A stretch of DNA of 64,000 nt, taken from the NCBI GenBank assembly GCA_018371855.1, contig JAHAKD010000003.1, positions 1-64,000 of the forward strand, read 5' to 3'. The position numbers and the translations under genes were made by a program. Below the pieces are notes generated by a model. The model searched no databases. It was not told the DNA's origin and worked only from the letters and a program-made list of their open reading frames with translations. The stretch is from Clostridium sp. (GTDB lineage: Bacteria > Bacillota > Clostridia > TANB77 > CAG-508). Positions within the stretch are counted from its first letter, which is position 1; each line of letters begins with the position of its first letter. This document shows positions 1-7,853 of the stretch, piece after piece.

Positions 1-1
1 A

Positions 2-199
2 ACAGGAAATGTACCAGGATTTGTAGATAACAATGATAAAGATAATACATCAAATGCAAATGTAATCATAAGTGTAGAAACTGGAGAATTACCAATAGGG
101 TTAATACTTGCATTAATAGGATTAGTAGGATTAGAGACAATAACATTAAGATATGCAGTAGTATTAACTAAAAAACAAAGGAAAGTAAATAAAAAATAA
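2..199 (+). CDS. C-terminal end of a membrane-anchored surface protein (partial)
   Basis: The window opens inside a gene; 65 codons remain before TAA. The visible protein ends with a Thr/Asn-rich stretch, the motif ANVIISVETGE, one hydrophobic segment of about 20 residues, and a Lys/Arg tail (KKQRKVNKK). This is the layout of a cell-surface anchor: a TG motif, a membrane span and a positive tail. The large surface protein near the right end of the window finishes in the same way (ANVIIGIKTGG, membrane span, KKVLKV), so the two are probably members of one family of DUF11/SdrD-type repeat proteins. The extracellular part lies outside the window and its function cannot be told. A strong terminator follows directly. 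Confidence 0.75.
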   Translation, partial: TGNVPGFVDNNDKDNTSNANVIISVETGELPIGLILALIGLVGLETITLRYAVVLTKKQRKVNKK

Positions 200-206
200 G
201 GTAAAG

Positions 207-240
207 GGAATCATAGCTAAATGCTATAGATTCCTTTTTA
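207..240 (+). terminator. Rho-independent terminator of the partial surface gene
   Basis: GGAATCATAGC and GCTATAGATTCC form a hairpin with one bulged base around a TAAAT loop, followed by TTTTTAT. It lies 8 bases after the stop codon. Confidence 0.85.
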
Positions 241-422
241 TATGTGCTCCAAATTATGCCATGCAAGAGATTGGATATTTAAACAAATTGAATTTTAATT
301 CCTGTCCTTAAAGTTCAAAATGTAAATTTTTTGTGAAACGAAAGCTATTCTTATAAATTATATTGAAATTTAAAATCTTAAGTGATAATATTTACGTATA
401 TTTGTAAAAGGAGGAAGAATCG

Positions 423-1514
423 GTGATAACTGTAAAAAATGTTACAAAAAGGTATGGAAAGTTCAAAGCCATAGATAACATTAGCTTCGAAATTAACGAT
501 GGAGAGATAGTAGGTCTTTTAGGACCTAATGGTGCAGGAAAGAGTACAACAATGAATATTTTAACAGGATTTATCGAACCAACAGAAGGAGAAGTTATAA
601 TTAATGGTTACAATATTTCTAAAAAAACAAAAAAAGCTAAAAAATGTATAGGATATATGCCAGAAGGAGTTCCTTTGTACAAAGATATGACAGTAAAAGA
701 ATTTGTTACATACATGGCAGAACTTAAAGGAGTAAAAAAAGACAAAATTAAGGAAAGTGTTGAACAAGCGATACAAGATACATGGCTTCAAAATGTAAGA
801 AAAGTACTTATAAAGAATTTATCAAAGGGATATAAGCAACGTGTTAGTATGGCAGGAGCTTTAGTAGGTAATCCAGAAATAATAATATTAGATGAACCAA
901 CAGTAGGATTAGACCCAAAACAAATAATAGAAATAAGAAACCTTATTAAGAAATTAGGAAAAAATCATACTTTAATAATAAGTTCACACATACTATCTGA
1001 AATTAGTCAAATTTGTGAAAAGGTAATAATAATAAATAAAGGACAAATAGTTGCAGTAGATTCACCAGAACATTTAGAAGATACAGTAAATGTAGAAAAT
1101 GCAATAAATATAATAGTAGAAGATAAAGAAAATAAAATAGAAAGCTTAAAAATTAATGGTGCAAAGAAAATAGAGTTAATAAAGAAAAACGATGATAATA
1201 CAAAAGAATATAGAATAATACCAGAAAAAGATTATGATATAAGAAAAACAATATTCTCAGATTTGGCAAAAGAGAGTATTACAATATTCGAGCTTAAAAA
1301 GCCAGAGATAACATTGGAAGAAGCTTTTATGGACTTAATTAAGAAAAACGAGAAAGAAAAAGAAGAAAAAGTAAAACAGATGGAAGAAGAAAAGAAGCAA
1401 AAAGAAGAACAAAAAAAGCAAGAAAAAATAGAAAAGAAAGAGCAAAAACAAGAAAATAAGAAGAATAAAAAAGGAGGTAAAAATAATGTGGGCAATTATA
1501 AAAAAAGAAGTTAG
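423..1514 (+). CDS. ABC transporter ATPase, GldA/NosF-like
   Basis: ATP-binding subunit of an ABC-2 type exporter. Walker A GPNGAGKST is at residues 34-42, the LSKGY signature at 133-137, Walker B with catalytic pair D157-E158 (ILDEPTVGLDP), and the switch region ISSHILSE follows. After about residue 310 it has an unusual low-complexity Lys/Glu tail of about 45 residues, absent from typical 300-residue relatives. It starts at GTG behind AAAGGAGG. The end of the gene holds the ribosome site of the next gene and overlaps it by 29 bases, so the two are translationally coupled. Together with the following permease and the GldG-like protein it forms a three-gene operon like gliding-associated gldA-gldF-gldG. 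In Firmicutes such operons have no proven substrate, so the cargo is unknown. Confidence 0.9.
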   Translation: MITVKNVTKRYGKFKAIDNISFEINDGEIVGLLGPNGAGKSTTMNILTGFIEPTEGEVIINGYNISKKTKKAKKCIGYMPEGVPLYKDMTVKEFVTYMAELKGVKKDKIKESVEQAIQDTWLQNVRKVLIKNLSKGYKQRVSMAGALVGNPEIIILDEPTVGLDPKQIIEIRNLIKKLGKNHTLIISSHILSEISQICEKVIIINKGQIVAVDSPEHLEDTVNVENAINIIVEDKENKIESLKINGAKKIELIKKNDDNTKEYRIIPEKDYDIRKTIFSDLAKESITIFELKKPEITLEEAFMDLIKKNEKEKEEKVKQMEEEKKQKEEQKKQEKIEKKEQKQENKKNKKGGKNNVGNYKKRS

Positions 1515-2169
1515 AACATATTTCTTATCTCCGATAGGATATGTTTTTGTGGGACTATTTTTATTAATGGCAAGTTTATTTTTCTATTCAGAAGTATTAG
1601 TAACAGGATCAACGATGTTTAGTAATATATTTTATTCATTATCAACAATATTAATAATGATAGTGCCATTATTAACAATGAGAACTTTTTCAGAAGAAAG
1701 AAAAGATGGAACAGAACAGCTATTATTAACAGCACCAAGAAGTGTAACAAGTATTGTTTTAGGAAAATTCTTTGCTGCATTAATAGTTCTTTTAATAGCA
1801 GTATTATTAACATTTACATATTATATAATTTTAATGTTTTTAGGAAATCCAAATATTAAAACATCACTTGTAACAGTTTTTGGATTTATATTATTAGGAG
1901 CAGCACTAATATCATTTGGTATGTTTGCTTCAAGTATTACAGAAAATCAAGTAATAGCAGCGATTATCTCAATAGCGTTTTACGTAATAACATGGATTGG
2001 AACTCCTTATCTTAGCCAAAGTTTAGAACCATTAGGTCTAATGAATATGTTTAATAGATTTGGAAATGGTCAAATAGCTTGTACGGAAGTAGTAGCATTT
2101 CTTTCTTATACAGTATTATTTATATTATTAACAATTATAGTTATACAAAGAAGAAAAAGTGTTAAATAA
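1486..2169 (+). CDS. ABC-2 type permease, GldF-like
   Basis: Integral membrane subunit of 227 residues with about six hydrophobic helices. The first helix begins at residue 17 after the cytoplasmic MWAIIKKEVRTYF, and the sequence TMRTFSEERKDGTEQLLLTAP is typical of the ABC-2 family coupling loop. The start ATG lies inside the ATPase gene behind AAGGAGG at 1471-1477. It should pair with the upstream ATPase as the membrane channel. Its stop overlaps the ribosome-site region of the third gene. Length and topology match the GldF/NosY branch. Confidence 0.88.
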   Translation: MWAIIKKEVRTYFLSPIGYVFVGLFLLMASLFFYSEVLVTGSTMFSNIFYSLSTILIMIVPLLTMRTFSEERKDGTEQLLLTAPRSVTSIVLGKFFAALIVLLIAVLLTFTYYIILMFLGNPNIKTSLVTVFGFILLGAALISFGMFASSITENQVIAAIISIAFYVITWIGTPYLSQSLEPLGLMNMFNRFGNGQIACTEVVAFLSYTVLFILLTIIVIQRRKSVK

Positions 2170-2185
2170 AGGAAGGAGAATAACA

Positions 2186-3622
2186 GTGAAGAAGTTTTTC
2201 GAAATAATAAAGAAAAAATGGATAGCAGATACAACCAGAGTAGTATTATTAGTAGCTCTACTGGTTGTAGTATATATAGCTATAAATATATTGGCAGAAA
2301 AATTAAATCTACCAACACTAGATTTTACAGAAGAAAAATTATATTCTGTCTCAGAAGAGAGTAAAGAAAAAGTAAAAGATATAGACCAAGAAGTAACACT
2401 TTATTTCTTCGGAGCAGATGAAAATACAACAATCATCGATTTTGCTAAACAATACAATGCAATAAATCCAAATATAAAAGTAGAAGTTGTAGATAGTACA
2501 CAAAGACCAGATTTATTAAAAAAATATGATATATCAGATAGCGAATCTGCAATTGTAGTGCAATCTCCAGAAAGATCAAAAACGATATCAGCCTATGATT
2601 TAAGTAGTTATAATTATACAACAGGAGAAACAACAGATTTAACAGAGGAAAAAGTAACAAACGCAATAATAGAAACAACATCAGCAGATAAACCTAAAGC
2701 ATATTTCTTAACAGGTCATGGGGAAATGGTAGATAATATGTCCCTTGCAAAACAATACTTACAAAATGATGTTATTGATGTGGCAGATTTAGATTTATTA
2801 ACCACAGAATTTCCAGAAGACTGTGATGTGTTAGTAATTGCAACACCAACTGAAGATTTTACAGATTTAGAAACAGAACAAATAATAAACTATATAAATA
2901 ATGGTGGAAATATTTTATGGTTAAGTAATGCAAAAACAACAGAGCTTACAAATGTTCAGAGAGTTTTAGATATGTATGGTGTAAGTGTTGGAAACGGAAT
3001 TGTAAGAGAAACAGATTCAGATAGAATGTTGCCAGGAACACAAAATTTTATATTGCCAAGCCTATCAACACATAAAGTTACAGAAGACATATCAGATGGA
3101 TATATAATTTTATTTAATGCAACAAGATTAGAATTTAAGAGTGATGAGGAACTAGAAAATTTAGGAGTTACAGCAGAGCCAATAATACAATCATCAGATG
3201 CATCATACTATAGAATAGATCAAAGTATAACAGATACTTCTGCACAAGAAGGTGAAGAAACAGGAACATTTCCTATAGGCGAAGAATTAACAAAAACATT
3301 AGGAGAAGATAAAGAATCAAAACTTATAATATTTGCAGATAATTTATTTGTTTCTGATTCACAAATTACAATGAAAGCTTCTACAGGAACACAATCAATA
3401 AATGCAATTAATTTTAGAAGTAATTCAGATATATTATTAAATACAGTATCATATTTAGCAGATAGAGATCCAGCAGTTACAATTAGAAAGAAAACCGAAT
3501 ATGTAACATATACAGCAACACAAAAAGAAGATTTAATAATAAGAAGTATAATATTTATTTTACCATTAGTGATAATTATTATAGGAATAGTTATATGGCA
3601 AATTAGAAGAAGAAAAAGATAG
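2186..3622 (+). CDS. GldG-like ABC-associated protein (DUF4350/PF09822 type)
   Basis: About 478 residues. It has an N-terminal membrane helix (VVLLVALLVVVYIAINILA), a long extracytoplasmic region beginning with the family-typical DFTEEKLYSVSEESKEKVKDI, a Rossmann-like half with YFLTGHGE, and a C-terminal membrane helix ending in IRRRKR. This is the standard layout of GldG proteins, the auxiliary subunit of GldA/F exporters. I prefer the GTG at 2186, seven bases after AAGGAG at 2173-2178; a longer reading from GTG at 2159 would start inside the permease gene with no ribosome site. It closes the operon and is followed by a strong terminator. Confidence 0.85.
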   Translation: MKKFFEIIKKKWIADTTRVVLLVALLVVVYIAINILAEKLNLPTLDFTEEKLYSVSEESKEKVKDIDQEVTLYFFGADENTTIIDFAKQYNAINPNIKVEVVDSTQRPDLLKKYDISDSESAIVVQSPERSKTISAYDLSSYNYTTGETTDLTEEKVTNAIIETTSADKPKAYFLTGHGEMVDNMSLAKQYLQNDVIDVADLDLLTTEFPEDCDVLVIATPTEDFTDLETEQIINYINNGGNILWLSNAKTTELTNVQRVLDMYGVSVGNGIVRETDSDRMLPGTQNFILPSLSTHKVTEDISDGYIILFNATRLEFKSDEELENLGVTAEPIIQSSDASYYRIDQSITDTSAQEGEETGTFPIGEELTKTLGEDKESKLIIFADNLFVSDSQITMKASTGTQSINAINFRSNSDILLNTVSYLADRDPAVTIRKKTEYVTYTATQKEDLIIRSIIFILPLVIIIIGIVIWQIRRRKR

Positions 3623-3623
3623 G

Positions 3624-3664
3624 AAAAAACATGAGCTTTTTGATATAAAGCTCATGTTTTTCTA
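3624..3664 (+). terminator. Terminator of the ABC export operon
   Basis: AAAACATGAGCTTT pairs with AAAGCTCATGTTTT around a short loop and is followed by TTCTAT. It lies directly after the stop codon. Confidence 0.9.
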
Positions 3665-3750
3665 TATAAAAGGTAAAATGTATTATGCAGATGTAATTGC
3701 AGAACAAGACGTTAAAAATTTATTTCTAATAATATTTATAACATAAAAAT

Positions 3751-3776
3751 AGGGAAAAAAGGAACGTCCCCAATCA
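3751..3776 (+). repeat. Dispersed GGAACGTCC repeat, copy 1 (short form)
   Basis: AGGGAAAAAAGGAACGTCCC is identical over its first 20 bases to the copy at 42961 and shares the GGAACGT core with four other copies in this window. It lies between the ABC operon and the Spx/ArsC-like gene, with no coding potential. Confidence 0.75.
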
Positions 3777-3854
3777 CTAAAAAAATTAACAAATATGTTT
3801 ATATTTTTTTCTTTTTATGATAAGATTTAAATACAAAAAGAGGTGGAAAGGAAA

Positions 3855-4229
3855 ATGAAAAATTTATTTATAGAATATCCAAAATGTTCAACATGTCAAA
3901 AGGCCAAGAAATGGCTAGATGAAAGTAATATAGAGTATGTAGATAGAAATATAGTAACAGAAACACCAACAAAAGATGAATTAAAAAAATGGATACCTAA
4001 ATCAGGATTAGACGTAAGAAAGTTCTTTAATACAAGTGGAATGAAATATAGAGAACTTAATATTAAAGAAAAAATAAAAGATATGTCAGAAGACGAAATT
4101 TATGAACTATTAGCATCAGACGGAATGCTAATAAAAAGACCATTATTTATATCAGATACTTTAATTTTAAAGGGATTTAAAGAAAAAGAATGGGAACAAA
4201 TCAAAGGAGAAAAGAATGCAATTAATTAG
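3855..4229 (+). CDS. Spx/ArsC family thioredoxin-fold protein
   Basis: 124 residues beginning MKNLFIEYPKCSTCQKAKKW. The CxxC at the start of the first helix (C-S-T-C) is the redox motif of the arsenate reductase/Spx/MgsR family. The C-terminal part with MLIKRPLFI is the conserved Arg-Pro segment that shapes the active site (RPL). It could be a YffB-type thiol reductase or a Spx-like regulator; there is no arsenic operon nearby and the family cannot be split from sequence alone. The ATG at 3855 lies behind GGAAAGG; an in-frame GTG at 3843 is less well spaced. The stop overlaps the next gene by 14 bases, suggesting coupled translation. Confidence 0.85.
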   Translation: MKNLFIEYPKCSTCQKAKKWLDESNIEYVDRNIVTETPTKDELKKWIPKSGLDVRKFFNTSGMKYRELNIKEKIKDMSEDEIYELLASDGMLIKRPLFISDTLILKGFKEKEWEQIKGEKNAIN

Positions 4230-5409
4230 CTTTAATCAGTATAAAAATACGAAACACAAAGGAAATTTAAATAAGAGAAAGGTTGCAATTATTGTTACCA
4301 TTGTTGTTGCAATAATTATACTAGTAATACTTACAAGTATATATATGCTAAATAAGACTTTTAGGGATAATGTTGACAGGTATATTTTTAGAAAAAATAT
4401 AGAAGAAAATAATGGACCTGTAATTGAACTACCATCACAAATAGAAAGTAATAATATTTTAGCTTATAACAATTATATAGGAATATTAAATAAAAGTATT
4501 CTAAGTGTTTATTCTACAAATGGTAAAAAAGAAAAAGAACTAGAAGTCGAGATTAGTAATTGTATATATGATACAGAAAATAGGTTCTTGGCAATGGCAG
4601 AAAATGAAGGTTCAAAGCTAGAACTTATATCTGGAACAGATATACTTTGGAAGAAAGAGATAGAAGGAAATATAGAGCATATATTTGTAAATAAAAATGG
4701 TTATGTTTCTATAGTAATTACAGGGACAAGCCATAATAATGTTATAATAACATATAATCCAGAAGGAACAGAGTTATTTAGAACATTTTTATCACAAACG
4801 ACAGCAATAGATGTGGCTATATCAAATGATAATAAATATTTAGCATATGGAGAAGTAGATGCATCTGGAAGTTTTATTCAATCAAATGTAAAAATAATAT
4901 CAATAGAAAAAGCACAAAGCGACCCATCTAATTCTGTGGAATATATTTATCCAGCAGAATCAAAAGAAATAATAATAGAGCTAAAATATCAAGATAATAA
5001 TAAACTAATTTGCATGTATGATGATTCAGTGCATATTATAGAAAATAATTCAGATAAAAAGCTGTTAGATATTTCTGATACAAAAAATACATTTTCAGAT
5101 ATTAATTTAAAAGATAACGTTGTATGTATAACAGAAAAGTCAGCTGGTTTATTTGCAAATATAGATGTAGAGATAACTAATATTTCAAGTGGAAAAAATA
5201 ATATATATAATATAGATGGTGTAGCAACAAGTCTAAAAGCTGTAGGAGATGTAATTGCAGTAAACTTAGGGACAGAAGTTGATTTTATAAATACAAGTGG
5301 TTGGTTAATAAAAAGATATAATTCATCTACAGAAATAAACGATATAATTTTAGGTGAAGGAATAGCTGGTATTGTTTATTCAGATAAAATTGAGATTGTA
5401 AATTTATAG
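4216..5409 (+). CDS. Membrane-tethered beta-propeller protein, DUF5711-like
   Basis: 397 residues: a short basic N-terminus, one membrane helix at about residues 24-46, and an extracytoplasmic domain made of repeated short beta-strand units typical of WD40/PQQ-like propellers (for example ILNKSILSVYSTNGKKEKEL and similar blocks). Clostridial DUF5711 proteins have this layout and are often followed by a CvpA-type gene, as here. No catalytic motif is visible and no function is known. It starts 14 bases inside the preceding gene, behind AAAGGAG, and the next gene follows 9 bases later with its own AGGAGG. Confidence 0.7.
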   Translation: MQLISFNQYKNTKHKGNLNKRKVAIIVTIVVAIIILVILTSIYMLNKTFRDNVDRYIFRKNIEENNGPVIELPSQIESNNILAYNNYIGILNKSILSVYSTNGKKEKELEVEISNCIYDTENRFLAMAENEGSKLELISGTDILWKKEIEGNIEHIFVNKNGYVSIVITGTSHNNVIITYNPEGTELFRTFLSQTTAIDVAISNDNKYLAYGEVDASGSFIQSNVKIISIEKAQSDPSNSVEYIYPAESKEIIIELKYQDNNKLICMYDDSVHIIENNSDKKLLDISDTKNTFSDINLKDNVVCITEKSAGLFANIDVEITNISSGKNNIYNIDGVATSLKAVGDVIAVNLGTEVDFINTSGWLIKRYNSSTEINDIILGEGIAGIVYSDKIEIVNL

Positions 5410-5418
5410 GAGGATAGA

Positions 5419-6042
5419 ATGAATATTATAGCAGATATTATAGTTATTTTAATATTAGCAATTTGTATCTTCTTTGGAGTAAAGAGAGGATTAACTGGAG
5501 TAATTGTTAGATTACTTTCTATAGTAATATCATTAGTGCTTTCATTAATATTGTTTAAGCCTGTATCAGCAATAATTATAAATCATACAGACATTTATAA
5601 TAATTTAACAAGTACGATAGAAAATTCTTTAAATTCGAAAGATGAAAATGCAGAAGAAACAAGTACAGAACCAAATATTATATTAGATTCTATAAATAAA
5701 CAAGTAGAAACTGTTAAAGAAAATACAAATAATGTAATTGCTAAAAGTATAGCAGAAGTTATTATTAATTTAATAGTTATAATAGTATTATTTATAATTA
5801 TTAATATTATAATGTTTTTCTTAAAATTTATATTTGGAGCAATTGCATCATTACCGATAATAAAACAATTAGATAAATTAGGAGGATTTATCTATGGTCT
5901 TATAGAAGGACTATTAATTATTTATATAATTCTTGCAATATTATCATTTGTAAATGTACAAGAATTACAATTAGTAATTAAGACATCATATATAGCGTCA
6001 ATTCTATATAATAATAATTTACTATTAATGTTATTCTTTTAA
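5419..6042 (+). CDS. CvpA family membrane protein
   Basis: 207 residues with four hydrophobic helices: an N-terminal pair beginning MNIIADIIVILILAICIFFGVKRGLTG, where the FFGVKRG turn is typical of CvpA, then a polar extracellular segment rich in Asn/Glu, then two more helices. CvpA proteins are named for colicin V production in E. coli; in Gram-positives they affect wall and envelope processes but their activity is not defined. It closes the short Spx-DUF5711-CvpA operon and is followed by a 16-bp terminator stem. Confidence 0.85.
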   Translation: MNIIADIIVILILAICIFFGVKRGLTGVIVRLLSIVISLVLSLILFKPVSAIIINHTDIYNNLTSTIENSLNSKDENAEETSTEPNIILDSINKQVETVKENTNNVIAKSIAEVIINLIVIIVLFIIINIIMFFLKFIFGAIASLPIIKQLDKLGGFIYGLIEGLLIIYIILAILSFVNVQELQLVIKTSYIASILYNNNLLLMLFF

Positions 6043-6086
6043 ATAATTAAACTTCAAGTAAATTCTTGAAGTTTAATTATTTTTTT
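6043..6086 (+). terminator. Terminator after cvpA-like gene
   Basis: A 16-bp perfect stem (6043-6058 with 6065-6080; ATAATTAAACTTCAAG arm) with a 6-base loop and a run of seven T. Its right arm also carries the -35 box of the next promoter. Confidence 0.92.
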
Positions 6087-6094
6087 GCTATACT
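6066..6094 (+). promoter_or_regulatory. Promoter of the LCP-rsfS operon, embedded in the terminator
   Basis: TTGAAG at 6066-6071, 17-base spacer, TATACT at 6089-6094. The -35 hexamer is inside the right arm of the upstream terminator stem and the spacer is its T-tract. Confidence 0.7.
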
Positions 6095-6126
6095 ATGTGT
6101 TATATCTTATAATAGGAGTGAAAAAA

Positions 6127-7476
6127 TTGGCAAGTAAACATATGAAAAATAATAATAATGGAAATATAAATAGAAAAAAAGTAAATAATACAAAAAGACC
6201 AGTAAAAAATAATAGAATAAATAATGTGAAAAAACCAAATATATCAAGCAAACAAAAAAATAAAAAGAAACGTGTAGTTGCAAAAAGAGTAATACTATTC
6301 ATAGTAGTAATATTAATTATTTTAGCAGGAGTATTTACAAGTAAAGTTGTAATGAATGGTGGCGGTCTTAAAGGACTACTTGCTACATTAGTTGGACAAA
6401 CAGAAGAAACAAGAAAAAATATGACAGATATAGAATTTCTAATATTAGGTGAAAGCTTAAATTTAACAGATACAATAATGATCGGAAAATATGATCCTAA
6501 TACACAAAAAGCATCTTTAGTATCTATTCAAAGGGATACTTTTATAGGTAATAACCCTAAAAAGGCAACTGCTTATGACAAAATAAATTCTGTATATCAA
6601 GGTAAAAATTCAGAAAAGATTTTAAAAGAAGTAAATGAATTAACAGGATTAAATTTAAAATATTATGTTGTAATAGACACAAAAGGATTAAGGGAACTAG
6701 TTGATGCAATTGGTGGAGTAGAATTTTATGTACCAATGGATATGAAATATGATGATACTAGCCAAGATTTACACATCAATTTAAAAGAAGGATTACAAAA
6801 GTTAAATGGTGATCAAGCAGAACAGGTTTTAAGATTTAGACATAATAATGACGGTACTACATATCCTTCATCTTATGGAACTCAAGATACAGGAAGAATG
6901 AGAACTCAAAGAGACTTTATATCAGCATTATTAAAACAAACTTTAAAATTAAGTAACATATCAAAAATTGGAGAATTAATTGATATAGCTAATAACAATA
7001 TAGAAACAAATATACCATTAGAAACCATAAAAGATTATATTCCATATGCAGTAGAGTTTTCTACAGATAATTTAAAAACAGCAACTTTACCAGGAGAACC
7101 AAAAGAAATGAATGGTGTATGGCTATATTTAACAGATGATGAAGAGGCACAAGCTATGATTGCACAGTATTTCTTTGATTGTCCTACAGAAGATGAAGTA
7201 ACAAATGAAATGCCAAGACTTCAAATTTTAAATGGAACAAGCGATTTTAGTAACTTAGAAGAAGTTGTAAATAAATATAAAGAAAAAGGATATAATATTT
7301 TAAAAGTAGGTAATACAGAATCAAAAGTTAAACAAACAAAGATAACAAATAGAACAAAACAAACTAGCGAAACAGTTACAGAAGTAAAAAATGTAATAAA
7401 AGAAAATGCTAAGACAGAAACAGGTAAAGATACAGAAGACGTAGACTTTACCATAACAATTGGACAAGATTATTAG
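6127..7476 (+). CDS. LytR-CpsA-Psr (LCP) family glycopolymer transferase
   Basis: Membrane-anchored enzyme that attaches polyprenyl-linked anionic polymers to peptidoglycan. It has a basic, Asn/Lys-rich cytoplasmic N-terminus, a membrane helix (VILFIVVILIILAGVFTSKVV), and the LCP domain with DTIMIGKYDPNTQKASLVSI and the QRDTF segment that binds the pyrophosphate. Conserved VLRFRHNNDG and GRMRTQRDF follow. A LytR_C domain (PRLQILNGTS to about VGN) and an acidic tail end the protein. I choose the TTG at 6127, eight bases after AGGAG at 6114-6118 and just downstream of a good promoter; a TTG at 6085 would lie upstream of the predicted transcript. rsfS follows 8 bases later, the usual clostridial order, but nadD and yqeK, often in this cluster, are absent. 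Confidence 0.9.
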   Translation: MASKHMKNNNNGNINRKKVNNTKRPVKNNRINNVKKPNISSKQKNKKKRVVAKRVILFIVVILIILAGVFTSKVVMNGGGLKGLLATLVGQTEETRKNMTDIEFLILGESLNLTDTIMIGKYDPNTQKASLVSIQRDTFIGNNPKKATAYDKINSVYQGKNSEKILKEVNELTGLNLKYYVVIDTKGLRELVDAIGGVEFYVPMDMKYDDTSQDLHINLKEGLQKLNGDQAEQVLRFRHNNDGTTYPSSYGTQDTGRMRTQRDFISALLKQTLKLSNISKIGELIDIANNNIETNIPLETIKDYIPYAVEFSTDNLKTATLPGEPKEMNGVWLYLTDDEEAQAMIAQYFFDCPTEDEVTNEMPRLQILNGTSDFSNLEEVVNKYKEKGYNILKVGNTESKVKQTKITNRTKQTSETVTEVKNVIKENAKTETGKDTEDVDFTITIGQDY

Positions 7477-7484
7477 GAGGAAAT

Positions 7485-7808
7485 ATGGAAAACGAATTAT
7501 TAAATAAAATAGTAAAAATATTAGACGAAAAGAAAGCTATAGATGTAAAAACTATAGATATAAGAGAAAAGAGTTCTTTAGCAGACTATATGGTTGTAGC
7601 AAGTGGAACATCTACAACACATATAAAAGCATTAGCAGACAATGTGGAAGAAGAATTAGAAAACGAAAATATTCATCCACATAAAATAGAAGGATATAAC
7701 TCAAATTCTTGGATATTAATGGACTATTTAGATGTAATTGTTAATATATTTACAGAAGCAGACAGAGAACATTATAAATTAGAAGATTTATGGAAAAAAT
7801 TAAATTAA
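7485..7808 (+). CDS. rsfS: Ribosomal silencing factor RsfS
   Basis: 107 residues, full length for the RsfS/YbeB/Iojap family. It binds ribosomal protein uL14 on the 50S subunit and blocks subunit joining during starvation. Family marks visible are SLADYMVVASGTSTTHIKALA, then KIEGYNSNSWILMDYLDVIV and the C-terminal REHYKLEDLW. The ribosome site GGAGG overlaps the LCP stop codon. Encoded in one operon with the LCP enzyme. Confidence 0.96.
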   Translation: MENELLNKIVKILDEKKAIDVKTIDIREKSSLADYMVVASGTSTTHIKALADNVEEELENENIHPHKIEGYNSNSWILMDYLDVIVNIFTEADREHYKLEDLWKKLN

Positions 7809-7825
7809 ATATTTTATACGAAAGA

Positions 7826-7853
7826 AAAGCAAGGTATTTAATTACCTTGCTTT
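7826..7853. terminator. Bidirectional terminator between rsfS and the carboxypeptidase gene
   Basis: An 11-bp stem AAAGCAAGGTA / TACCTTGCTTT with a 6-base loop between convergent genes. T-rich tracts follow on both strands; the right arm contains the stop codon of the minus-strand gene. Confidence 0.85.
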
